Source: Salibacterium lacus (lineage in GTDB: Bacteria; Bacillota; Bacilli; Bacillales; Marinococcaceae). Taken from it: DNA of 64,000 bases. Shown piece by piece: positions 54,162-61,776 of this stretch; position 1 is the stretch's first letter, and every line of letters begins with the position of its first letter. Where the stretch lies: contig NZ_JBHUML010000002.1 of the NCBI RefSeq assembly GCF_042684865.1, positions 1,302,001 through 1,366,000 on the forward strand, read 5' to 3'. A model generated the notes under the pieces. It saw only the letters and a program-made list of their open reading frames with translations, was not told where the DNA came from and did no database searches. The position numbers were made by a program, and so were the translations under genes.

Positions 54162-54228
54162 AGAGCGAATCGTTTTTAATAGTATCAAAGTTTTTGATAC
54201 ATCGTCAACGACAACCTTTGTTCGCTCT
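54162..54228 (+). promoter_or_regulatory. Nested hairpin upstream of purU
   Basis: Outer stem AGAGCGAA (54162-54169) with TTCGCTCT (54221-54228), inner stem GTATCAAA (54182-54189) with TTTGATAC (54193-54200). It lies in the 346-nt gap between ytmP and purU, about 125 nt before the purU start. It matches no riboswitch I can name. Confidence 0.5.
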
Positions 54229-54352
54229 CCTCCCGGACAGAGGCGGCTGGTGCGCGCTTGGGACGAATCGATTGATCTCCTTCTTTTTTTTACCCGGCAG
54301 GAGTGATATAGTTAACAACGTATGAATGATTTGTAATTGGAGGCTCATTGTC

Positions 54353-55225
54353 ATGCACGAAACCCATCAATCCAATCGGGTGCGGCTGTTAATATCCTGC
54401 CCGGACCAACCCGGTATTGTAGCTGCTGTGTCGCAGTATCTGCAGAAGCAGCAGGCTAACATTGTACAGTCCGACCAATACAGCACAGATCCGGAAGGCG
54501 GAACATTTTTCATGCGTATTGAATTCAACCTGCCTTCTTTTGAGGAACGTTTCCCTCTTATTCTACAGGGATTTGAGTCTATTGCCGACTCGTTTCAGAT
54601 GAGCTGGCGGCTCGAACAGGAACGTAAGCGTAAGAAAATGGCCGTGTTTGTATCCAAAGAAGACCATTGTCTGCTGGAGCTCTTATGGCGCTGGCGCTCC
54701 GGCGAACTGGAAGTAGATATTCCGGTGGTTATCAGTAACCACGATCAGTTACGTGATATTGTAGAAAGTTACGGCATTCCTTTCCGGCATATTCCGGTAA
54801 CCAAGGAGACAAAAGTGCAGGCGGAACAACAGCAAAAAGAAGTAATAGAAGCATATGACATTGATTTTATCGTGTTGGCGCGCTACATGCAGATTCTTTC
54901 GCCTTCTTTTGTGAAGTCATTCCAGCATAAAGTGATCAATATCCATCACTCTTTTCTGCCGGCATTCATCGGAGCCAACCCATATCAAAAAGCCTTTGAC
55001 CGCGGCGTGAAACTGATCGGCGCGACTGCCCACTATATAACAGATGATCTCGATGAAGGACCGATTATCGACCAGGAAGTTCTCCGGGTCAATCACCGCT
55101 ACGGAGCGGGAGATCTGAAAGTCGCCGGACGTAACGTGGAAAAAATCGCGCTCGCCCGCGCTGTCGACTGGCATATCCAGGATAAAATCCTCGTCTACGA
55201 AAACAAAACGATTATTTTCAACTAG
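54353..55225 (+). CDS. purU: Formyltetrahydrofolate deformylase
   Basis: 290 residues. N-terminal ACT domain (RLLISCPDQPGIVAAVSQYL) and a C-terminal formyltransferase-like domain with NIHHSFLPAFIGANPYQKA and GATAHYITDDLDEGPIIDQE (catalytic His and Asp). It hydrolyses 10-formyl-THF to formate and THF, balancing one-carbon units. The ATG at 54353 has TTGGAGG upstream; a start at 54326 is less likely. Its stop abuts the end of the convergent NERD-type gene with no gap. Confidence 0.95.
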   Translation: MHETHQSNRVRLLISCPDQPGIVAAVSQYLQKQQANIVQSDQYSTDPEGGTFFMRIEFNLPSFEERFPLILQGFESIADSFQMSWRLEQERKRKKMAVFVSKEDHCLLELLWRWRSGELEVDIPVVISNHDQLRDIVESYGIPFRHIPVTKETKVQAEQQQKEVIEAYDIDFIVLARYMQILSPSFVKSFQHKVINIHHSFLPAFIGANPYQKAFDRGVKLIGATAHYITDDLDEGPIIDQEVLRVNHRYGAGDLKVAGRNVEKIALARAVDWHIQDKILVYENKTIIFN

Positions 55226-56179
55226 TCAGTCTTCCTCTTCCATATCTTCCATCAGCTCCCTCCGCCGAAAGGATGTCGTCAACGTATGCTGCAGTAATGT
55301 TTCCGCGGCATACAGCTGATTTTTCTTAATCGGCGAGGGGGTTCTTTTTCTTTTCTCAAACCAGACATCGTGATTTCGTTTATCCACCATTTCCACTTTC
55401 ATTCCGGGAGCCCGGTGATCAATGACAGAAGTCGGGGACCATACCGCCCGGTGCAGCTCCATCTCAAGGGGATGCTCCTGAAATATGGACTGAATGACAC
55501 GGCTCATTCGATTAAGCGAAATCACCGGGTTAACGATACGGTGCCTGCTCTTATGAACATACTCGTTCCAGTAACGACCCGAGGACGTCTCAAACACACT
55601 GTTTTTATCCCCGGAAAGATAAGAAAGACATATAATTTCTGTCGGACTGATCAGAATGATATCCATGTCCAGCGGGGCACCCCCGACAGAGAATACCGGA
55701 TAATATAAAATAAGGTAGTTATCAGGCAGGAATCGAAGCAGAAACCTCAAATTCTGATCATATTTATAAACAGGATTCATACGCGATTCTTCCAGAATGG
55801 ATGCACTCGCCCACCTTAGCTGAGCCATGAATAACTCTTCAAAGAACATATCCTTCAATTGCTCAAGCGATTTTCCTTCATAAAAAAGAGAGCGGTCATC
55901 CGTCTCCTGCGCCGGTTCTTCTTTTTTTCCGCGCCTTTCCTGAAACTGTTTTAATCGGTTGATAGCTCCCTGAAAAAAACCGTCCCCCGCTTCTTCAAGC
56001 CAGTCCTCCAGCGTTTCTTCCTGAAGGGGCTCCTGCGCATTTTCATTATTCACCTTTCTCCAATCGCGTTTCATACTCTCCCACCGCTCTTTTTTCAAGC
56101 GGGAAAAACGACTCAGGTAGCGCTGCATATCATTCATATACCTTGATGTATAATCTTCCAATTTTATTAAATGAGCCAT
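55226..56179 (-). CDS. NERD-type protein of unknown function
   Basis: 317 residues. The start MAHLIKLEDYTSRYMNDMQRYLSRFSRLKKERW is shared with a Bacillaceae family annotated as NERD (nuclease-related) or hypothetical. A central strand region (LILYYPVFSVGGAPLDMDIILISPTEIICLSYL) resembles the beta-rich NERD core, with Asp and Glu positions, but I cannot confirm the full catalytic set. AAGGAGG precedes the ATG. Soluble. Confidence 0.7.
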   Translation of the reverse strand: MAHLIKLEDYTSRYMNDMQRYLSRFSRLKKERWESMKRDWRKVNNENAQEPLQEETLEDWLEEAGDGFFQGAINRLKQFQERRGKKEEPAQETDDRSLFYEGKSLEQLKDMFFEELFMAQLRWASASILEESRMNPVYKYDQNLRFLLRFLPDNYLILYYPVFSVGGAPLDMDIILISPTEIICLSYLSGDKNSVFETSSGRYWNEYVHKSRHRIVNPVISLNRMSRVIQSIFQEHPLEMELHRAVWSPTSVIDHRAPGMKVEMVDKRNHDVWFEKRKRTPSPIKKNQLYAAETLLQHTLTTSFRRRELMEDMEEED

Positions 56180-56194
56180 GATAACCCCTCCTTA

Positions 56195-56884
56195 TCAAAA
56201 GAAAATCGCTGTCAGTAATGGGGTGATAAAGGAGAGAAGCAGAGCGCTAAGTGTCATCGCCACTGATCCTGCTGTCCCTTCCAGTTCACTATTTTCAAGT
56301 GCTTTTGCCGTTCCTATGGCATGGGAAGCCGCTCCGAAAGAAATCCCTTTGGCGAGAGACTGTGATATGCCGGTAAAAGCAAACACATAGGACGCACTCA
56401 CGACACCGCCTATGCCTGCAACCATGACAAAAACAGCCGCAACAGCTGGAATACCTCCTGTCGTCTGTGCGATATCCATGGCGACCGGTGTCGTAACCGA
56501 TTTCGGAAGAACAGTAGCAATCAATTCGTCATCCAGACCCAGCCACCTTGCAGGAACGTACCCCGACAGCACCCCCGCCAGCGCACCTGCCGTGATACCG
56601 GCGGTGAGTGGAAATGCATATTTTTTCACCGTTTCGCGCTGTTTGTACAGCGGCAGGGCAAGAGCCACCACTGCAGGACCCAGCAGCTTTTCAATCCACT
56701 GTCCGCCTGACATGTAAGTCGAATAGGAAATATCCATAACAAGCAGAAACAAGACAATGGTGATCGTTCCGGTGACAATCGGAAGCGTAATCGGATACGG
56801 AAAACGCCGGTAAAACCACCGGGTTCCCTGATAGACTGCCACCGTCCCCGCCACAGCTGCAAATGCCGGCAGCCATTCATTCAT
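56195..56884 (-). CDS. lrgB: LrgB/CidB-type membrane protein
   Basis: 229 residues, about seven membrane segments. Conserved LrgB sequence includes LPKSVTTPVAMDIAQTTGGIPA and GISFGAASHAIGTAKALE. With LrgA it forms a membrane complex linked to murein hydrolase control, cell lysis or pyruvate transport. It overlaps the upstream lrgA gene by 8 nt. Confidence 0.92.
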   Translation of the reverse strand: MNEWLPAFAAVAGTVAVYQGTRWFYRRFPYPITLPIVTGTITIVLFLLVMDISYSTYMSGGQWIEKLLGPAVVALALPLYKQRETVKKYAFPLTAGITAGALAGVLSGYVPARWLGLDDELIATVLPKSVTTPVAMDIAQTTGGIPAVAAVFVMVAGIGGVVSASYVFAFTGISQSLAKGISFGAASHAIGTAKALENSELEGTAGSVAMTLSALLLSFITPLLTAIFF

Positions 56885-57242
56885 GATGATTCCTCCTTCT
56901 TAACAGCAGCTGCACCGTCCAGCCGGACGTAACGAGCACAAGCAGTGTACTGAGATACGCAATAACCACAAGCCATAATCCCTTTCCGGTGAATAGCTGT
57001 GTATGGGCAATAACCCCAGCCGTCACGGGAAGGAAAAGAAGCGGCATATGGGACAGGAGAAGAGAAGTTCCCTGTTCGATCCATACCGGTTTCACGAGAT
57101 TCAGCGAAAAGCAGACCAGCAGCAGCAGCATCCCGATAATGCTTCCGGGTATCATGAGCTGTAATGCTTCCTGAATCCATACCCCTGTATAATAAAAGAC
57201 AAATAAAATTCCAATATGAAAGACAATTCGAATCGTCTGCAT
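56877..57242 (-). CDS. lrgA: LrgA/CidA-type holin-like protein
   Basis: 121 residues, four membrane segments, with the family core LQLMIPGSIIGMLLLLVCF and a late segment GKGLWLVVIAYLSTLLVLV. Holin-like partner of LrgB, coupled by an 8-nt overlap. Whether the pair acts as holin or antiholin cannot be told from sequence. AGAGGAG precedes the ATG. Confidence 0.9.
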   Translation of the reverse strand: MQTIRIVFHIGILFVFYYTGVWIQEALQLMIPGSIIGMLLLLVCFSLNLVKPVWIEQGTSLLLSHMPLLFLPVTAGVIAHTQLFTGKGLWLVVIAYLSTLLVLVTSGWTVQLLLRRRNHHE

Positions 57243-57284
57243 GTTTTCTCCTCTGCTCCAGCATCAAAATATCATGTTTTTTCT

Positions 57285-57842
57285 TTATTCCGGACCGAGC
57301 GGAAAGGTTTCCACCCTTTCATATTTCACTTCCCGGTGCGGGTGTGTGCGAAAAAGAACAACCTCCTCTGCTGTCCAAGTCATCGTTTTAAGCTCCGGCA
57401 GGAAAACGGACTGCCGGGAAAAAGAATATGCTCCGGTCCATGTTCGGGCCAGTGTAATATGAGGGCGGTATTTTCGTTTTTCTTCCGCAAAACCGCAGGA
57501 AACGCAGCTGTCTGCGACGCGCTGCTGAAGACGCTGCAGTTCTTCCGGACAGTTTGTATCCGCCCACAACACCTTTGGGGCCTCCCGCGGTCCGAAATGC
57601 CCTATCCCGCCTGTCTGCATTGTGATGGCAGGGCACGCAGAGCAACTGCGGCGTACGAGTTCCGTCGTCTGTTGAAGAACAGCCTCATCCGCTGCCCCGA
57701 GAAAAAAGAGTGTAATATGGTAATCCTCCGGGTGAACCCATGTTTTAAATGAAAGGTCGAACACTGCTTCTTGTGTCCACGAGGCGATTTCCTCTTTCAC
57801 CTCCACGGACGGTACAAGCGCGGTAAAATAGTGCGGTTCCAT
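57285..57842 (-). CDS. thpR: RNA 2',3'-cyclic phosphodiesterase ThpR (2H family)
   Basis: 185 residues. The two HxTx motifs of the 2H phosphoesterase superfamily are present: DYHITLFFLG and YRPHITLAR. It hydrolyses 2',3'-cyclic phosphate ends; the B. subtilis homologue is YtlP. The ATG at 57842 has GGGGGG 5 nt upstream. It is divergent from the cysteine-synthase homologue. Confidence 0.9.
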   Translation of the reverse strand: MEPHYFTALVPSVEVKEEIASWTQEAVFDLSFKTWVHPEDYHITLFFLGAADEAVLQQTTELVRRSCSACPAITMQTGGIGHFGPREAPKVLWADTNCPEELQRLQQRVADSCVSCGFAEEKRKYRPHITLARTWTGAYSFSRQSVFLPELKTMTWTAEEVVLFRTHPHREVKYERVETFPLGPE

Positions 57843-57997
57843 GACGTCCCCCCTCTTTGTGACATTCACCTGCTTCCCTCTATTATATCGGATAACAACT
57901 GTTATGGCTAAACACAGGAACAATTCCCCGTTTCTGCAAATAGAAGAACAGCTCTGGAATATGTTACGATATGTGAAGCAGTTATAAAAAAAGCCCT

Positions 57998-58058
57998 GGC
58001 GCCCCGGGAAAACACCGAACAAACCTGTCTCCTGCAGATTGTCGGGAGGATGGGCGCC
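57998..58058 (+). promoter_or_regulatory. Structured leader of the cysteine-synthase homologue
   Basis: Closing stem GGCGCCC (57998-58004) with GGGCGCC (58052-58058), an inner CTCC/GGAG hairpin, then a CAGGGGAATCCTG hairpin near 58070. It lies within a leader of about 150 nt after a possible -10 box (TACGAT, near 57965). It resembles no riboswitch or T-box I can name, although GCGCCGAAGC recalls parts of known classes. Confidence 0.5.
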
Positions 58059-58125
58059 GAAGCTGTATTCAGGGGAATCCTGTAATCTATACGTTCCTAC
58101 TTACGGAGAAAAAGGAAGTGTCATT

Positions 58126-59058
58126 ATGCAAGTTGTATCCAATATGTCAGATTTAGTCGGAAACACTCCCCTTGTTAAATTGAACCGGCTCCCAGCCGCC
58201 GATGGAGCCGATGTATATTTGAAACTCGAATTCCAGAATCCAAGCGGCAGCCTGAAAGACCGTGCCTCCAACAATATGATTGCACAGGCGGAAAAAAAGG
58301 GCCTGCTTCGTCCGGATTCTGTCATTATTGAACCAACATCAGGCAATACCGGAATCGGTCTTGCCATGAATGCATCCGCAAAAGGATATCGTTCTATTCT
58401 CGTGATGCCGGACACGATGTCCCAGGAACGCATCAATCTGCTTAAAGCCTACGGGGCGGAAGTAGAACTCACACCTGGAAAGAAAAAAATGCCCGGCGCT
58501 ATTGAAAGGGCACATGAGCTCGTAGAAGAAATACCTTCCAGTTTCATGCCGATGCAGTTTGAAAACGAGGATAACCCCGACGCACACCGCAAAGGTACAG
58601 CCGAAGAAATCAAAGCAGCGATGGATGAACTCGGCAAGCCGCTCGGAGCCTTTGTTGCAGCATCGGGGACAGGCGGAACAGTAACAGGTACCGGAGAAAC
58701 CCTCCGCAGCTACTATCCAGAGACAGCCATCCACGTTGTCGAGCCGAAAGGATCCCCTGTTTTATCGGGAGGAAGCCCCGGCCCTCACAAATTAGTTGGT
58801 ACGAGCCCCGGCTTTATTCCGCCGGTGTTAAACCAGGATATTTACGATTATATTTACAAAATCTCCGACGAAGATGCTTACGAAGCAGCACGGGGCCTCG
58901 CCCGGGATGAAGGGATTCTCGCCGGCCCTTCCACCGGTGCAGCCTGTTACGCAGGCATGCAGACCGCCAGCGGCATGAAACCGAATGAAATTGTCGTTGT
59001 CATTGCCTGCGACACAGGTGAACGCTATCTCTCCACCGATCTTTTTCGTCACAACTAA
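58126..59058 (+). CDS. ytkP: Cysteine synthase homologue YtkP
   Basis: 310 residues, fold type II PLP enzyme. The PLP lysine is in FQNPSGSLKDRASNNMI, and EPTSGNTGIGLAM and GTGGTVTGTGE complete the signature. It probably makes cysteine from O-acetylserine and sulfide, though CysK- and CysM-like subtypes cannot be separated with certainty. The ATG at 58126 has AAGGAAG 7 nt upstream and gives the B. subtilis YtkP length. It has a long structured leader. Confidence 0.92.
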   Translation: MQVVSNMSDLVGNTPLVKLNRLPAADGADVYLKLEFQNPSGSLKDRASNNMIAQAEKKGLLRPDSVIIEPTSGNTGIGLAMNASAKGYRSILVMPDTMSQERINLLKAYGAEVELTPGKKKMPGAIERAHELVEEIPSSFMPMQFENEDNPDAHRKGTAEEIKAAMDELGKPLGAFVAASGTGGTVTGTGETLRSYYPETAIHVVEPKGSPVLSGGSPGPHKLVGTSPGFIPPVLNQDIYDYIYKISDEDAYEAARGLARDEGILAGPSTGAACYAGMQTASGMKPNEIVVVIACDTGERYLSTDLFRHN

Positions 59059-59080
59059 AACGAATAAAGAGAGAAGGGGC

Positions 59081-59107
59081 TGTATCAAAAGGTACAGCTC
59101 TTTTTCT
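59081..59107 (+). terminator. Terminator of the cysteine-synthase homologue
   Basis: Stem GAGCTGTAC-type arms (GGGCTGTA and TACAGCTC) around TCAAAAGG, followed by five T. Confidence 0.75.
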
Positions 59108-59254
59108 ATGATAATACAAAGGCTGCAATGCCGGCGGCGTACTTTTTCCATCCACAGACTTTGGATACAGCACCCGCTTTTGTAAACATTTAATTAAAAA
59201 AAATGATTTTTCTATACTTTTTATTAAGTGTTGCGAAACTCCCTTTTATATGCT

Positions 59255-59283
59255 TTGCGCGTGTTGAGGAAATATTGTATAAT
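59255..59283 (+). promoter_or_regulatory. ytzE promoter, SigA type
   Basis: TTGCGC (59255-59260), 17-nt spacer, TATAAT (59278-59283). The leader to the ytzE start is about 185 nt and includes a GGGAG/CTCCC hairpin (59433-59447) near the ribosome binding site. The rest of the 416-nt gap shows nothing else. Confidence 0.75.
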
Positions 59284-59474
59284 GCAACTACAACATAAGG
59301 GGCCATTGATAGGTTGGAAATATATATATGTACCATTTATGCTTTGGCTGATATCGCACTAGTTCGTCACACCATGACCGTTGCATCGTTTCCCTGTCAA
59401 TGCGGATGACTAACAGCATGATGAAACGCCCCGGGAGTAGATCTCCCTATTCATTAAAGCTAAGGAGTGGTTTT

Positions 59475-59693
59475 TTGAGGCCATCAACCGACCGCATGAT
59501 CACCCGGGTAAAATCGATTTATCTTTATATCAAAGAGAAAGGAACGGTGACAACGAGCGAACTGGTTGACGAATTCGGAATCACCCAGCGGACGATTCAG
59601 CGGGATCTGAACGTGCTGGAATACAATCATTTGGTCCACAGTCCTTCCAGAGGAAAATGGACAGCTACTAAAAAGAAGGTTAAAGTTTCTTAA
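59475..59693 (+). CDS. ytzE: Small DeoR-type HTH protein YtzE
   Basis: 72 residues, only a DeoR-type helix-turn-helix (RVKSIYLYIKEKGTVTTSELVDEFGITQRTIQRDLNVLEYNHLV) with a basic C-terminus; there is no sensor domain. The start is a TTG at 59475 with AAGGAG 7 nt upstream; the ATG-bearing reading frame upstream has no ribosome binding site. It may act as a stand-alone DNA-binding regulator. Gene position near the MurJ homologue matches B. subtilis ytzE. Confidence 0.85.
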   Translation: MRPSTDRMITRVKSIYLYIKEKGTVTTSELVDEFGITQRTIQRDLNVLEYNHLVHSPSRGKWTATKKKVKVS

Positions 59694-59722
59694 GTCTATA
59701 ACGGTATCCTGCGTATAACAGA

Positions 59723-59757
59723 ACCCCCCGGGCGCCTGATCAGTCCGGGGGGTCCGT
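59723..59757. terminator. Terminator overlapping the end of the pseudouridine synthase gene
   Basis: Stem ACCCCCCGG with CCGGGGGGT, then GTCCGTTTTT on the plus strand. It ends ytzE and lies inside the last codons of the convergent gene. Confidence 0.85.
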
Positions 59758-60483
59758 TTTTCCTTTGCGGTACGCTTCTTCAAGCAGAAGCTGCACTTCC
59801 TCTTCTTCCATATCGCGGTATTCACCGGCGCCCAGGCTTTCATCCAGCGGCAGTGAACCGATCTGTATCCTTTTCAAGTAACGGACTTCTTTTCCTACGG
59901 CTTCAAACATACGTTTCACCTGATGGTATCTGCCTTCCCGTATCGTTATCCGCACACGCTCCGGATCCTCAGGAAGCAGTTCAAGCTCAGCCGGTTTTGT
60001 CCGGTACCCATCATCCACCAGTGTGACTCCACGTGCGAACGCTTCTGTATCTTCCTCTGAGGCCTCTTTGTCCAAAAGCGCTTCATACGTTTTGGGGACC
60101 CCTTTTTTCGGCGAAGTCAGCGCATGGGAGAACTTCCCGTCATTCGTGAGCAGAAGCATCCCTTCGGTGTCTTTATCCAGTCTCCCCACCGGAAAAGGAT
60201 GACGGACAACATCTTCCCATTCCAGTATGTCGAGCACCGTTTCATGCAGTTCATCTTCGGTGGCGCAGATGACACCAGCCGGTTTGTGCATCAATAGATA
60301 GATGTATTCGCGGTAATGAAGCGGTTCCCCTTTCACTTCAATATCCTGAGTGTCCGGATCCAGATGGACTGCACCGTTTTTCACTTTTTCTCCGTCCGCA
60401 GTCACGACTCCCTGCTTCAACAGTTTTTTTACATCTTTTCTTGTTCCAAAGCCGGTACTTGCCAGTAACTTATCAGCTCTCAT
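59740..60483 (-). CDS. Pseudouridine synthase, RsuA/RluB family
   Basis: 247 residues. N-terminal S4-like domain (RADKLLASTGFGTRKDVKKLLKQG) and a catalytic domain with PVGRLDKDTEGMLLLTNDG, which carries the catalytic Asp. It modifies uridines in 16S or 23S rRNA; the target (RsuA- or RluB-like) cannot be fixed. The ATG at 60483 has AAGGGAG 9 nt upstream. It lies 16 nt after the SEDS gene and is probably co-transcribed. Confidence 0.93.
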   Translation of the reverse strand: MRADKLLASTGFGTRKDVKKLLKQGVVTADGEKVKNGAVHLDPDTQDIEVKGEPLHYREYIYLLMHKPAGVICATEDELHETVLDILEWEDVVRHPFPVGRLDKDTEGMLLLTNDGKFSHALTSPKKGVPKTYEALLDKEASEEDTEAFARGVTLVDDGYRTKPAELELLPEDPERVRITIREGRYHQVKRMFEAVGKEVRYLKRIQIGSLPLDESLGAGEYRDMEEEEVQLLLEEAYRKGKTDPPD

Positions 60484-60499
60484 TGCTTTTCTCTCCCTT

Positions 60500-61642
60500 T
60501 TATGCGTCTGCAGCCTGTTCTTCCCGGGCCCTTTTTGCACGTTTTCCTTCTCTTGAAATATTAGCCAGAATACCGATGCCGGTCATGGACACGAGCATCG
60601 AGGACCCTCCATAACTTAAAAACGGGAACGGAAGACCTGTAATCGGAAGTAGTCCGGTTGCCGCCCCCGCGTTCACGACAGACTGGCTCACAAGTTGAAA
60701 TACAATGCCAAAAGCCAGAAGCGTTCCGAAAGTGTTCCGGCAGCGTATACCAGCTTTTATTCCTCTCCAGGCAATCGTCAGCAGGCAGATCAGAACGAAC
60801 CCTATGCCGAAAATACCAAGCTCTTCTGCGATCACCGCCAAAATAAAGTCTGTATGGGGGTCAGGCAGATAATGCATTTTCTGCACACTCTGTCCAAGAC
60901 CTGTACCGGTCAATCCGCCGTGTGCGATGGATATGTACGATTGAATAAGCTGATAGGCGCTTCCTCCGGCACGTTCGGCCGATTCAAATGGATCGCGGAA
61001 GGCTATCAAACGTTGGACACGGTAGGACTCACTCAATGCAAAGTACGTAATAACGATACCGGATAAAAAGGCAAGAACTGTTAAGTGCCGTAATTTCGCA
61101 CCGGAAAGAAAGACGATGATACCGGCGGTCATTAAAATGGCGGCGGCGGTACCAAGATCCGGCTGAAGCATAATCAGCGAGAACACGAAGACAACCAGCA
61201 CGAGCGGCGGCAGCACCCCGGTGATGAATTTATTGATATAGGCCTGCTTCTGGGAATACACCTGAGCCAGATAAATAATGACGGCCAGCTTCACAAATTC
61301 CGACGGCTGAATCGTAAACGGTCCGATGGAAATCCAACTTGTCGCCCCCCGGATCGTTGTTCCTACGATGAGCACGAGTATAAGAAGCAGAATGGTTCCC
61401 GCAATAAGAAACGGGGACAGCTTTTTCAGCGCCTCGTAACGAAGATGCATAAAAAAGAACAGCAGGACACTGCCGAGTACCAGCCAGATTAATTGTCTTT
61501 TGAAAAAGTAGGCAGGGTCGTCATACATATCAATAGCAAGCGGAAAGCTGGCACTGAAAATCATGATAACCCCGAACACAGCAAGCAGCAGAGCTGCTGA
61601 TAATAACCACCAGTCATAGTCTTTGTAACGTCTCGTTTTCAT
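60500..61642 (-). CDS. FtsW/RodA/SpoVE-family glycosyltransferase
   Basis: 380 residues, ten membrane segments. The start KDYDWWLLSAALLLAVFGVIMIFSAS, the QPSEFVKLAVIIYLA segment, the PDPHTDFILAVIAEELG loop with the essential Asp, and FPFLSYGGSSMLVSM near the end are SEDS hallmarks, closest to FtsW/SpoVE. It polymerises lipid II with a partner PBP outside the membrane. It sits beside the MurJ-like gene, the lipid II flippase. Confidence 0.92.
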   Translation of the reverse strand: MKTRRYKDYDWWLLSAALLLAVFGVIMIFSASFPLAIDMYDDPAYFFKRQLIWLVLGSVLLFFFMHLRYEALKKLSPFLIAGTILLLILVLIVGTTIRGATSWISIGPFTIQPSEFVKLAVIIYLAQVYSQKQAYINKFITGVLPPLVLVVFVFSLIMLQPDLGTAAAILMTAGIIVFLSGAKLRHLTVLAFLSGIVITYFALSESYRVQRLIAFRDPFESAERAGGSAYQLIQSYISIAHGGLTGTGLGQSVQKMHYLPDPHTDFILAVIAEELGIFGIGFVLICLLTIAWRGIKAGIRCRNTFGTLLAFGIVFQLVSQSVVNAGAATGLLPITGLPFPFLSYGGSSMLVSMTGIGILANISREGKRAKRAREEQAADA

Positions 61643-61720
61643 ATTACCTCCAGGGTGATTGCACGTCCCTTCAGCATGATTGTATTCTATCCCGGCAGAC
61701 GGGAGTTATTACATTATACC

Positions 61721-61752
61721 ACCGGGTCCTGCCGTGAAAAAGAGGACCCGGT
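61721..61752 (-). terminator. Hairpin between the MurJ-like and SEDS genes
   Basis: Perfect stem ACCGGGTCCT (61721-61730) with AGGACCCGGT (61743-61752), no long T run. A TATAAT on the minus strand follows (61717-61712), so the next gene may have its own promoter. Confidence 0.6.
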
Positions 61753-61776
61753 CCCTGTTTTGCATCTTGTTTTTCA

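Noticed and set aside
54106..54306. 66-codon plus-strand frame upstream of purU
   Set aside because: No ribosome binding site, overlaps a nested hairpin, and composition is unlike neighbouring genes.
57998..58058. SAM-, glycine- or lysine-type riboswitch before the cysteine-synthase homologue
   Set aside because: Some letters recall these classes, but the required conserved core elements are missing; kept only as an unassigned leader.
59740..59757. Frameshift at the end of the pseudouridine synthase gene
   Set aside because: The terminator of ytzE overlaps the last codons, but the reading frame is intact.
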